Source: Ardenticatenaceae bacterium
Lineage (GTDB): Bacteria > Chloroflexota > Anaerolineae > Promineifilales > Promineifilaceae
Reading direction: 5' to 3'
Assembly: GCA_020634415.1 (NCBI GenBank)
Contig: JACKBT010000060.1
Span: forward strand, 1-21,600
DNA: 21,600 nt
A program made the position numbers and the translations under genes. Under the pieces are notes generated by a model. That model was not told where the DNA came from. It searched no databases and saw only the letters and a list, made by a program, of their open reading frames with translations. Shown one piece after another: positions 8,434 to 13,669 of the stretch (positions within the stretch are counted from its first letter, which is position 1; each line of letters opens with the position of its first letter).

Positions 8434-8718
8434 ATGTTCAATAGTGACAATGCCCGTGAATACGGGCGCAAGGGCGGCAAAACGACGGCCCAGCGTCATG
8501 GCCGTGAACATCTAAGCCGAATCGGGCGCAAGGGCTTTAAGGCCCGTGCCGAAAAATGGTTCGGTTCGGAAGCGGCATATAAAGAGCATCTAGCCAAACG
8601 CTGCGCTTACAACTACTGGAAACAATCGGGCAGGCCAATGAAATACGACGTTGACGGCAATCCCATCTGGCCCGACCGCTATCCTCTTCACCCATCCGTA
8701 AAACATGACGCTTTCTGA
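8434..8718 (+). CDS. KGG-repeat (Con-10-like) small basic protein
   Basis: This 94-aa basic protein has two copies of a KGG-type motif near the N-terminus, AREYGRKGGKTT and LSRIGRKGFKAR. These are the signature of the short stress-induced/Con-10-like repeat, which also occurs in phage and plasmid proteins. The C-terminal half (KEHLAKRCAYNYW...) is unassigned. The ribosome-binding site is excellent (GGAGGAGGAG, 6 nt spacing). The gene overlaps the integrase start by 14 nt. Its molecular role is unknown; nucleic-acid binding is plausible from its charge. Confidence 0.75.
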   Translation: MFNSDNAREYGRKGGKTTAQRHGREHLSRIGRKGFKARAEKWFGSEAAYKEHLAKRCAYNYWKQSGRPMKYDVDGNPIWPDRYPLHPSVKHDAF

Positions 8719-9583
8719 TGCTTTCAGTCGCTTCCTGGAACGTCCAGGATTAAGCGAATTCACGCGCAGCAAATATCACTATCGGCTGCGCTCATTCGTT
8801 GACTCGCACGGCCAATTAGCGGCCGATGACATCACCACAACCATGCTATTAGATCATATCAACCAACAGCCCCAACTAGCCGACGCAAGCAAGGCCATAC
8901 TAAAAAGTTGCTTCCATGCGTTCCTGGCGTTTTGCGGCTGCGAACCCAACCCCGCCAAAGCATTACCACGCTGGCGGGAAACACCACGTCGGATAATCGT
9001 TCCCAACGATGCCGACGTAAAACGTGCATTAGATGAGGCCGTCCGTATGTCAATGTCTGGAGAAGCGGCGGCAATACGTGACGGCCTCATCTTTGCTTTA
9101 TCAGTGGTCAGCGGCAACCGGCGCGGCGAATTACGAAACCTGCCTATCAAAGACTTGCAGATTGCCCTAAACCATCCCGAAAATGGCGTATACCGTGTTT
9201 TCACCAATGGCAAAACAGGAGAAGCGGCGACGCGCTTTACATCGTTCCACGTGCCATTGATTGAACGCTGGTTGGAGAAACGGCCGTTTACCGATTGCCC
9301 TTACCTGTTCGTCAACCATCGCGGCCAGCATCTATCCCTTGTCGGCTTTGACCGTGCGCGGCCCAAAGTGTGCCAACGTGCTGGCGTTCCCATCATCACC
9401 TATCAGCAATTGCGGCGGCGGCTGGCTACGCACATAGCCAACAATCAAGGCGTTGACGTTGCCGCCCATGCCCTCAATCATTCGCCCCATTCCGGCGACA
9501 GGGTAATTAGGGCTTATTACTACAATCCAGACATAGCAAGGGCTGACAAGGCTACAGCCAGCGCGTTCAAGGTGATGGCATGA
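8705..9583 (+). CDS. Tyrosine recombinase / integrase
   Basis: This 292-aa site-specific recombinase would integrate and excise the element at tRNA-Glu. An N-terminal SAM-like core-binding domain (about 1-95) precedes the catalytic domain. The box I arginine lies in SGNRRGELRNL (Arg139), the beta-hairpin lysine in NGKTGEA (Lys170), box II arginine in YQQLRRRLATHI (Arg237), the following histidine in LNHS (His259), and the nucleophile in RAYYY (Tyr271-273). The first box II position, normally His in HxxR, appears to be Gln234, a departure from the usual RKHRHY set. There is no ribosome-binding site; it overlaps the KGG gene, so expression is likely coupled. It is 1.7 kb from attL rather than next to either end. 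Confidence 0.92.
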   Translation: MTLSDAFSRFLERPGLSEFTRSKYHYRLRSFVDSHGQLAADDITTTMLLDHINQQPQLADASKAILKSCFHAFLAFCGCEPNPAKALPRWRETPRRIIVPNDADVKRALDEAVRMSMSGEAAAIRDGLIFALSVVSGNRRGELRNLPIKDLQIALNHPENGVYRVFTNGKTGEAATRFTSFHVPLIERWLEKRPFTDCPYLFVNHRGQHLSLVGFDRARPKVCQRAGVPIITYQQLRRRLATHIANNQGVDVAAHALNHSPHSGDRVIRAYYYNPDIARADKATASAFKVMA

Positions 9584-10095
9584 TGATAAGCGTAAGTCGT
9601 GACCAGATAGCCACCCACTGCCGCGATTATGGCAGCAAAAAGTATTACGGTCTGATTGGAACCGATCTGCTTGTCAGACGGTCAGACTTGCATATTGTTA
9701 GTCAAAACTCCGACATCCTGACAGCCAAAGAACTGGAAATCGCCCAAAATGCCCTTAAAACGGCCGTAGAGCGTTCTGGTGATACGAACGGCCGTTCTGA
9801 TAAGGCATGGGCTGAAACGGCCGTAAAACAAGAATTAGAGGCCATTGGTAGGCTGCATGGCGACAATCCCCACAGGCCAGATAGTGAGTTTTGGGCTTGC
9901 TTGCTGCGAATAGCCAGTGTCGTCAAAGGCAGCGGCCGTCAACATATTGCCCCGGCGCGAGTGCGAACGGCCGTTTTGCAATATGCCCCAGACACACTAA
10001 AGACCAAAGGCAACCGCCAAAAAGACATAGAATACCTATTCGGCCGTGCCATGAACCAGGCGCGTCCCAGATACCGAATTAAGGCCGCAAAATAA
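9580..10095 (+). CDS. Hypothetical protein between integrase and Rep gene
   Basis: This 171-aa, mainly helical, charged protein begins MMISVSRDQIATHC and ends in a basic tail, RPRYRIKAAK. I recognise no catalytic motif. The start overlaps the integrase stop (ATGA). Four of the element's eight ACGGCCGT palindromes lie inside it, the densest cluster in the window, and they are read in more than one frame. Position just before the candidate replication origin and Rep gene makes a DNA-replication accessory role possible, but this is context only. Confidence 0.75.
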   Translation: MMISVSRDQIATHCRDYGSKKYYGLIGTDLLVRRSDLHIVSQNSDILTAKELEIAQNALKTAVERSGDTNGRSDKAWAETAVKQELEAIGRLHGDNPHRPDSEFWACLLRIASVVKGSGRQHIAPARVRTAVLQYAPDTLKTKGNRQKDIEYLFGRAMNQARPRYRIKAAK

Positions 10096-10101
10096 CAACC
10101 C

Positions 10102-10129
10102 GTACCCCCCTATACTAATAGGGGGGTAC
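10102..10129. other. Candidate rolling-circle origin / oriT hairpin
   Basis: A perfect 12-bp inverted repeat (10102-10113 with 10118-10129; arms GTACCCCCCTAT and ATAGGGGGGTAC) exposes the loop ACTA. The top strand across the loop reads CTATACTAATAGGG. The nick sites I recall for Rep_trans/NicK proteins have the same form: pT181 ...CTAATAG... in a hairpin loop, and ICEBs1 oriT with C-run, GCTAACAG, G-run. By analogy the nick would fall between T10116 and A10117. A further GGGGGGTACA half-copy lies at 10166-10175, just before the rep gene. Activity is an inference from sequence and position. Confidence 0.75.
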
Positions 10130-10188
10130 ACAACCTCCCTACTCGACTGACTTTATAGCGGGTGGGGGGGGTACAGAAAAGAGGCGTA

Positions 10189-11049
10189 ATGATTCTGGAC
10201 AGACCGGCAATAGATTGGTTAACACTAACAACATTCGACAGAAAGACGGCGATAGAGCTTGATGCTATCGTTTTTCATGCAGCAGGTGAGGGCGCACAAT
10301 CCGAACCAACACGAATGGACAACTATGATGGGCGGTGGGGCGACGGCTTCTTTTGCGGTGAGGGCATACAGGGCGTGAATAAATATGCCCACTGGATGTT
10401 TAACCTTTGGGGGGACATGGCAGATAGGGTTATGTTCAATTCCGATCTGATTAGCTTGGCAGATGTGGATTGTACGAGAATAGACATTCAGATAACCCTA
10501 GAGTGGCTGTTTGGTAATGCGTTCCCCGCATTTTACGAATCAATCCCCATCATCGAAGCGGGCGAGAGTGAGAAGGGCCAGCGAAAGCGAAGCGTGGAAC
10601 CAATAGTTCCGCCGTCTGGCTGGTGTACGATGTACGTGGGCAGCAAGACATCAGACCGACGATACAGAATTTACATGAAAGGCGAGGAAGACGATTTATT
10701 AATCCGCTTTGAGGTGATGTATCGTGGAAAAAAGAGCTATGCTGGAAAAGCGTACAAGGCAATATTGTCAAGCCCTGACGACACAACCCGTGTGATTGCG
10801 GAAGAAATATTCAGCCTGCCACCAGAATCGCCCATCGTTAAACCGTTTCACGATTTTGTCAGAACCATCACGGGCAAACCGTTACCAAAGGGCAGAAGCC
10901 GACCATCCCCCAACAAAACGCTAAACTGGATAACCAGGCAGGTATTGCCAGCCTTTAAGCGAGTGTTGGGCAATGAGGATACACGATTCACAGCGTCCAT
11001 GTTGCTGCTAGATTTAGTTGATTTTAGGGAGAATTTGGGCCATGAATAA
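10189..11049 (+). CDS. Rep_trans-family replication initiator / NicK-like relaxase
   Basis: This 286-aa protein matches the Rep_trans pattern: an N-terminal I-D-W-L-T-L-T strand (about 8-14), D-C-T-R-I-D-I-Q-I-T (about 94-103), MYVGSKTSDRRYRIYMKG (148-165) and I-R-F-E-V (about 172-176). The family nicks one strand at an origin hairpin through a tyrosine and starts rolling-circle replication (pT181 RepC) or transfer (ICEBs1 NicK, Tn916 Orf20). The nucleophile is probably a Tyr in the RYRIYMKG region, but I cannot fix which. The ATG at 10189 has AGAGG 4 nt upstream; a GTG at 10162 in the G-run is less likely. The candidate nick hairpin lies 60 bp upstream. The stop overlaps the next gene by 8 nt. 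Confidence 0.85.
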   Translation: MILDRPAIDWLTLTTFDRKTAIELDAIVFHAAGEGAQSEPTRMDNYDGRWGDGFFCGEGIQGVNKYAHWMFNLWGDMADRVMFNSDLISLADVDCTRIDIQITLEWLFGNAFPAFYESIPIIEAGESEKGQRKRSVEPIVPPSGWCTMYVGSKTSDRRYRIYMKGEEDDLLIRFEVMYRGKKSYAGKAYKAILSSPDDTTRVIAEEIFSLPPESPIVKPFHDFVRTITGKPLPKGRSRPSPNKTLNWITRQVLPAFKRVLGNEDTRFTASMLLLDLVDFRENLGHE

Positions 11050-11566
11050 AGATGCGCGTGTAAGTTGGTTCACGTTCTGGACATTCGTTTTTTCAGTCGC
11101 CTTCTGCTGGGCATTGCTGCAAGCCTGGGCCACCCTTGACGCTCGCTGGCTGGCTGTATCATGGGGCGCGATAGTAGCCATGATTATGCTTGTAGACCGC
11201 AAGCGGCAGCATGACGAATTGTGCCTACCATCACTAGGCATCTACACCACTGAAAGCCAGGGCCAAAAACGGGAAGTTGAATATAAGCCTACGGTTCAAA
11301 GCGAAAACGGGCAGCGCATACGGTACGCAAAATTTGCATTAACACGGGCGCAATGGGCTAACCTCGCCCATGAAATTGACAGGGCTGATGGGCGGGTAAT
11401 CCGTGACGTAGTAGCCAGGGCCAATGTCTTCACGAACCTTACAGGCAAATGGCCCGAAATCGTAAGGGAGTTTGAGCGGTTGGGGTGGGTGGAAAATGGA
11501 GGCTTAACCGATGCTGGCAAGGAATTCATGAATCAATTCCTCACCCCCCCACCCCATTCTAAATAA
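11042..11566 (+). CDS. Membrane-anchored protein with a winged-helix-like C-terminus
   Basis: This 174-aa protein has two N-terminal hydrophobic helices (about 10-28, TFWTFVFSVAFCWALLQAW, and 36-51, LAVSWGAIVAMIMLVD) followed by a basic linker. The soluble C-terminal part includes ANVFTNLTGKWPEIVREFER then LGWVENGGLTDAGKEF, which reads like helix-turn-helix plus wing. The start at 11042 overlaps the rep stop (ATGAATAA) and has AGGGAG 10 nt upstream. A membrane-tethered DNA-binding protein next to a Rep could anchor replication or extrusion at the membrane, but this is speculative. It has no P-loop, so it is not a Zot-type ATPase. Confidence 0.75.
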   Translation: MNKDARVSWFTFWTFVFSVAFCWALLQAWATLDARWLAVSWGAIVAMIMLVDRKRQHDELCLPSLGIYTTESQGQKREVEYKPTVQSENGQRIRYAKFALTRAQWANLAHEIDRADGRVIRDVVARANVFTNLTGKWPEIVREFERLGWVENGGLTDAGKEFMNQFLTPPPHSK

Positions 11567-11620
11567 CGGCCGTTTGGCCGTCGTCTGACCGACGACGACG
11601 ACGACGACGACCGACGACAG
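11567..11620. repeat. CGA trinucleotide repeat and hairpins before the 103-aa gene
   Basis: Seven perfect CGA units occupy 11590-11610. Just upstream GTCGTC (11580-11585) can pair with any GACGAC in the repeat, and CGGCC-GTTT-GGCCG (11567-11580) forms another hairpin that includes an ACGGCCGT palindrome. The repeat ends 8 nt before the gene's AGGAG ribosome-binding site. Repeat-length change would move or expose that site, so slippage could tune expression. Confidence 0.75.
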
Positions 11621-11628
11621 GAGAAAAG

Positions 11629-11940
11629 ATGTCAACACGCCAAGAGCAAGCAATGGAGATAGTTTGCAACCTCATAGATTCTGTGATTGATGGCCAAGCA
11701 CGTGTCATCGGTGGCATGTTAGTGGGTGATGTGATAGTTGTCACTCTCAACAATGGCTACTACGCCAACGTAAACGAATGTCTGGAACTTTCCCGGCTTA
11801 TCGAATGGCATAAGGTTATGGCTTGTCCAGGCGCAATAACGATTGACACCACTGCAACCACTGGGGGTGTTTTGGTTGTAACGCCACACGTGTCACCGCC
11901 TTTTATCAATCCCCGGCTTGGGCCTCCCATGCCACGCTAG
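11629..11940 (+). CDS. Hypothetical 103-aa protein
   Basis: I recognise no family. It begins with a helix (MSTRQEQAMEIVCNLIDSVIDG) followed by alternating hydrophobic strands (ARVIGGMLVGDVIVVTLNNGYYANV), and ends in a Pro-rich tail. AGGAG lies 7 nt before the ATG. Its 3' end overlaps the convergent EAD gene by 35 bp, so the two transcripts are antisense there. Confidence 0.65.
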   Translation: MSTRQEQAMEIVCNLIDSVIDGQARVIGGMLVGDVIVVTLNNGYYANVNECLELSRLIEWHKVMACPGAITIDTTATTGGVLVVTPHVSPPFINPRLGPPMPR

Positions 11941-12238
11941 GCCGTTGCTTTATACACTCCTCAAGCAATCGGCCTATCATCTGCCTGCGCTCACAAAGAG
12001 AAATCAGGGCGTGAACCCGCTCCTCTCTTGTGTCCCCAGCGATATGATCGGAATCAATCCCGATATTCCAGGCCACACCATCTAACTCATCCGAATCAAA
12101 ATGAGCCATAAGCAACTGAGCCAAACCAACGCGACGTTCAAGGCCAGAATCATGGCCTATCATTGCCTCAATTTCCCGCAGCCGGTCGTAAATGTCTGAC
12201 AAAAAACGCAATACCCACAATCTCAATTCCTCGTCCAT
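11906..12238 (-). CDS. EAD-type (Death-fold-like) adaptor domain protein
   Basis: This is a 110-aa protein. Residues ~1-37 are helical and may form a coiled coil. Residues ~38-104 match the effector-associated domain pattern: a helix LAQLLMAHFDSDELDGVAW, then N-I-G-I-D-S-D-H-I-A-G-D, then EERVHALISLCERRQMIGRL and the terminal E-E-C-I-K-Q-R-P-S-V-A-W. Compare the usual F-x(3)-E-L...LG(V/I)D-x(3)-L-x-G...(K/R)-x(2)-E-L(V/I)-x(6)-R...L...RP-x(3)-W. In their known setting these domains recruit NTPase hubs to effectors (proteases, TIR, caspase-like) in bacterial conflict systems. Here the domain stands alone, on the strand opposite all neighbouring element genes, with its own apparently leaderless promoter, as a moron would be. 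It has no HTH and no enzyme domain. It could be an immune decoy, an exclusion factor or a defence adaptor. Confidence 0.75.
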   Translation of the reverse strand: MDEELRLWVLRFLSDIYDRLREIEAMIGHDSGLERRVGLAQLLMAHFDSDELDGVAWNIGIDSDHIAGDTREERVHALISLCERRQMIGRLLEECIKQRPSVAWEAQAGD

Positions 12239-12244
12239 GTGAAA

Positions 12245-12275
12245 ATTCTATCAGACAAGATTGTCGAATTGTCTA
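12245..12275 (-). promoter_or_regulatory. Extended -10 promoter for a leaderless EAD transcript
   Basis: On the minus strand TGATAGAAT (12253-12245) is an extended -10 box, with TAGACA as a weak -35 (12275-12270, spacer 19). Only six bases (TTTCAC) separate it from the ATG at 12238, so transcription would start at or near the A of the ATG and leave no ribosome-binding site. The weak -35 lies inside the operator at 12266-12289, shared with the divergent collar promoter. Confidence 0.6.
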
Positions 12276-12309
12276 AACTTTGACAATTCTTGAACAAATG
12301 GTCTAAAAT
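12266..12309 (+). promoter_or_regulatory. Late-type promoter with operator (copy 1)
   Basis: TTGACA (12280-12285), an 18-nt spacer and TAAAAT (12304-12309) make a near-consensus promoter for the collar-like gene. A perfect inverted repeat, GAATTGTC (12266-12273) and GACAATTC (12282-12289) with an 8-nt spacer, overlaps the -35 box. A smaller palindrome, GACAA-GA-TTGTC, lies at 12253-12264. The same arrangement recurs at 12821-12864. Confidence 0.85.
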
Positions 12310-12330
12310 GCCCCAAAAAGGAGTGCAAAA

Positions 12331-12822
12331 GTGGACTTAACAAACGTTGGACAGATTAGCGCATTTATCAAGCCACCAAAGGGTTGGCTCATTATGGCAG
12401 GCCAGAGCTACAAGATAGCGAGCTATCCTGAACTAGCTGCCACCCTGCCCGATTCTTGGAAAACAAGCGAACTGTTTTTCTTGCCCAACATGGCAGGCCG
12501 AACGCTCGTAGGTAACGGCGAGTTAGATAGCCGGGAATTCACACTGGGCCTGCAAGGTGGCGAACACTCGCACACCCTGACAGGTGGCGAGATGCCCATA
12601 CACAATCATCTGATTCAGGGGCGAAACGGCTCCGTCTCTGGCTCAAACCTTGTATCTGGTAACTCATTCGCAAACTTGCCAGCAGGTATCAACTACTATC
12701 ACCAGGGAGCGGGAAACACAGACTTTCACGAGTCCACAATCCTGTCAGAAGGGCTAGACGAGCCACATGAAAACATGCCGCCATATTTGGCCGTTCGCTG
12801 GTGCATTTACGCAGGCCGTTAA
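12331..12822 (+). CDS. Phage tail-collar-like / microcystin-dependent-protein-like protein
   Basis: This 163-aa protein follows the tail collar pattern. An N-terminal PPKGWLIMAGQSYKIASYPEL precedes LPNMAGRTLVGNG. His-rich GGEHSHTLTGGEMPIHNH (about 70-88) and the terminal H-E-N-M-P-P-Y-L-A-V-R-W-C-I-Y complete it. Such domains form trimeric fibre tips or collars on phage tails and related surface appendages. It is very compact, with nothing before or after the domain. GTG start with AAAGGAG 7 nt upstream. The stop codon lies inside the next operator. In an element without tailed-phage genes it may be a receptor-binding spike. Confidence 0.85.
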   Translation: MDLTNVGQISAFIKPPKGWLIMAGQSYKIASYPELAATLPDSWKTSELFFLPNMAGRTLVGNGELDSREFTLGLQGGEHSHTLTGGEMPIHNHLIQGRNGSVSGSNLVSGNSFANLPAGINYYHQGAGNTDFHESTILSEGLDEPHENMPPYLAVRWCIYAGR

Positions 12823-12864
12823 ATTGTCGGAAGTTTGACAATTTGCGGGCAAATAGTCTACAAT
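12821..12864 (+). promoter_or_regulatory. Late-type promoter with operator (copy 2)
   Basis: TTGACA (12835-12840), 18-nt spacer, TACAAT (12859-12864). The inverted repeat AAATTGTC (12821-12828) and GACAATTT (12837-12844) again has an 8-nt spacer and sits in the same register over the -35 box as at 12266-12309. Bases beyond it are also shared: CAAAT-x-GTCTA-x-AATG occurs in both spacers and -10 regions. The two promoters are thus copies under one regulator. Confidence 0.87.
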
Positions 12865-12875
12865 GCTGCTCGATA

Positions 12876-12925
12876 GTGTCATTGACACAACAATTAAAAT
12901 AGCGGAGTTTTACTCAGTAAAACTC
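12876..12925 (+). other. Two 5'-leader hairpins before the candidate coat gene
   Basis: Downstream of the predicted start near 12871, GTGTC-ATT-GACAC (12876-12888) and a perfect 9-bp stem GAGTTTTAC-TCA-GTAAAACTC (12905-12925) fold in the leader. The second ends 8 nt before AAGGAG. Such hairpins can stabilise an abundant mRNA; a packaging or binding signal is also possible. Confidence 0.6.
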
Positions 12926-12947
12926 TGGCACACAAGGAGAAGAAATA

Positions 12948-13424
12948 ATGGCTTCACAAACAACCTTTACCTATGTTGACCATTCGGGCGAAACGTCTCG
13001 TGTCACATTCAACCACGCCGACCTGGACGCGACCAACGTGGCTGGTTATACCAGCACCGTTGTCACCGATGAGCTTGGCGCGTTGAAAGCGGCGGTTGAC
13101 GCTCTCACATTGCTGAATGAGGTTCAGATCAGCGTGGGGGCGACAAACATCGTTTCTCCGGCCACCCTGCCCAGCGATGAAAACGCGCAGCGTGAGCAAG
13201 GGCTACTCATCAAGTACATTGATACGGTGACGGCGAAGAAGTATCGTTTCACCATTCCGGGCATTAACCGCGCCCTGGTGGCCCAGCAGGGCACGGATGT
13301 CGTTGACTTTGTTAACAATGTTCTGGTGGCGGCTTTAGTGGCGGCATTCGAGGCCAATTACACAAGTGAATTTGGCAATGCTGTGTCCGTTTATGCCGCG
13401 TCAATGGTTGGACGTGCTAATTAG
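12948..13424 (+). CDS. Candidate major coat / structural protein
   Basis: This 158-aa protein has no signal peptide or transmembrane helix. Its beginning (TFTYVDHSGETSRVTFNHADL) and middle (NAQREQGLLIKYIDTVTAKKYRFTIPGINRAL) are beta-rich, and the C-terminal third (VDFVNNVLVAALVAAFEANYTSEFGNAVSVYAASMVGRAN) is compact. I recall similar short proteins next to small structural genes in uncultured virus genomes, but cannot name a family. It has the best expression signals in the element: a near-consensus promoter, a stem-loop leader and AAGGAG 8 nt before the ATG. That is why I propose the most abundant virion protein. Its stop overlaps the next GTG start. Confidence 0.65.
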   Translation: MASQTTFTYVDHSGETSRVTFNHADLDATNVAGYTSTVVTDELGALKAAVDALTLLNEVQISVGATNIVSPATLPSDENAQREQGLLIKYIDTVTAKKYRFTIPGINRALVAQQGTDVVDFVNNVLVAALVAAFEANYTSEFGNAVSVYAASMVGRAN

Positions 13425-13639
13425 TGAATGCGTGGCTAACTCCTGATGCGTCTGACTTGGCTGGCACACCAGAGGATAGGACTGTATCTGTGCCGCCAGA
13501 ATTATGGCCTTTTGTGTCTGGCTGCCTGCTGTTGCTAGCGGAAGTCGAGAACTGGGAGGAGTTTGGTACGGCTACACCAGAGGAGATGGCCGAATATTTC
13601 ACAAATTTTCATGATGCTTTCATAGCAAGCAACCCGTAA
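13424..13639 (+). CDS. Small structural-type protein, paralogous to the start of its downstream neighbour
   Basis: This 71-aa protein starts at GTG overlapping the previous stop (TAGTG). Its core, RTVSVPPELWPFVSG...LLLAEVENWEEFGTATPEEMAEYFTNFHDAF, resembles residues 22-72 of the next protein (LKVFIPNEPRYLEAFSG...LGTWLAWEKDNTNRAALAAAAWKSAID): beta strand, Pro, a Ser-Gly step, then Trp, then an Ala-rich helix. I have seen such modules in small phage structural regions; no function is known to me. It ends directly at the terminator, and its stop codon is in frame with the next gene. Confidence 0.65.
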   Translation: MNAWLTPDASDLAGTPEDRTVSVPPELWPFVSGCLLLLAEVENWEEFGTATPEEMAEYFTNFHDAFIASNP

Positions 13640-13663
13640 AACCGCCATCTGGCGGTTTTTTTT
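13638..13663 (+). terminator. Strong intrinsic terminator inside the structural operon
   Basis: An 8-bp stem AAACCGCC-ATCT-GGCGGTTT (13639-13646 with 13651-13658) runs into an eight-T tract (13656-13663). It overlaps the stop codon of the 71-aa gene and ends 6 nt before the ATG of the 489-aa gene, so it should lower expression of that gene relative to the coat gene. Confidence 0.88.
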
Positions 13664-13669
13664 CTACGT

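Noticed and set aside
10162..10188. GTG start for the Rep gene at 10162
   Set aside because: It lies within the G-run next to the origin and has no spaced ribosome-binding site; the ATG at 10189 has AGAGG upstream and begins just before the conserved DWLTLT.
11567..11620. CRISPR-like array from the CGA repeats
   Set aside because: Unit is three bases with no spacers; it is a simple microsatellite.
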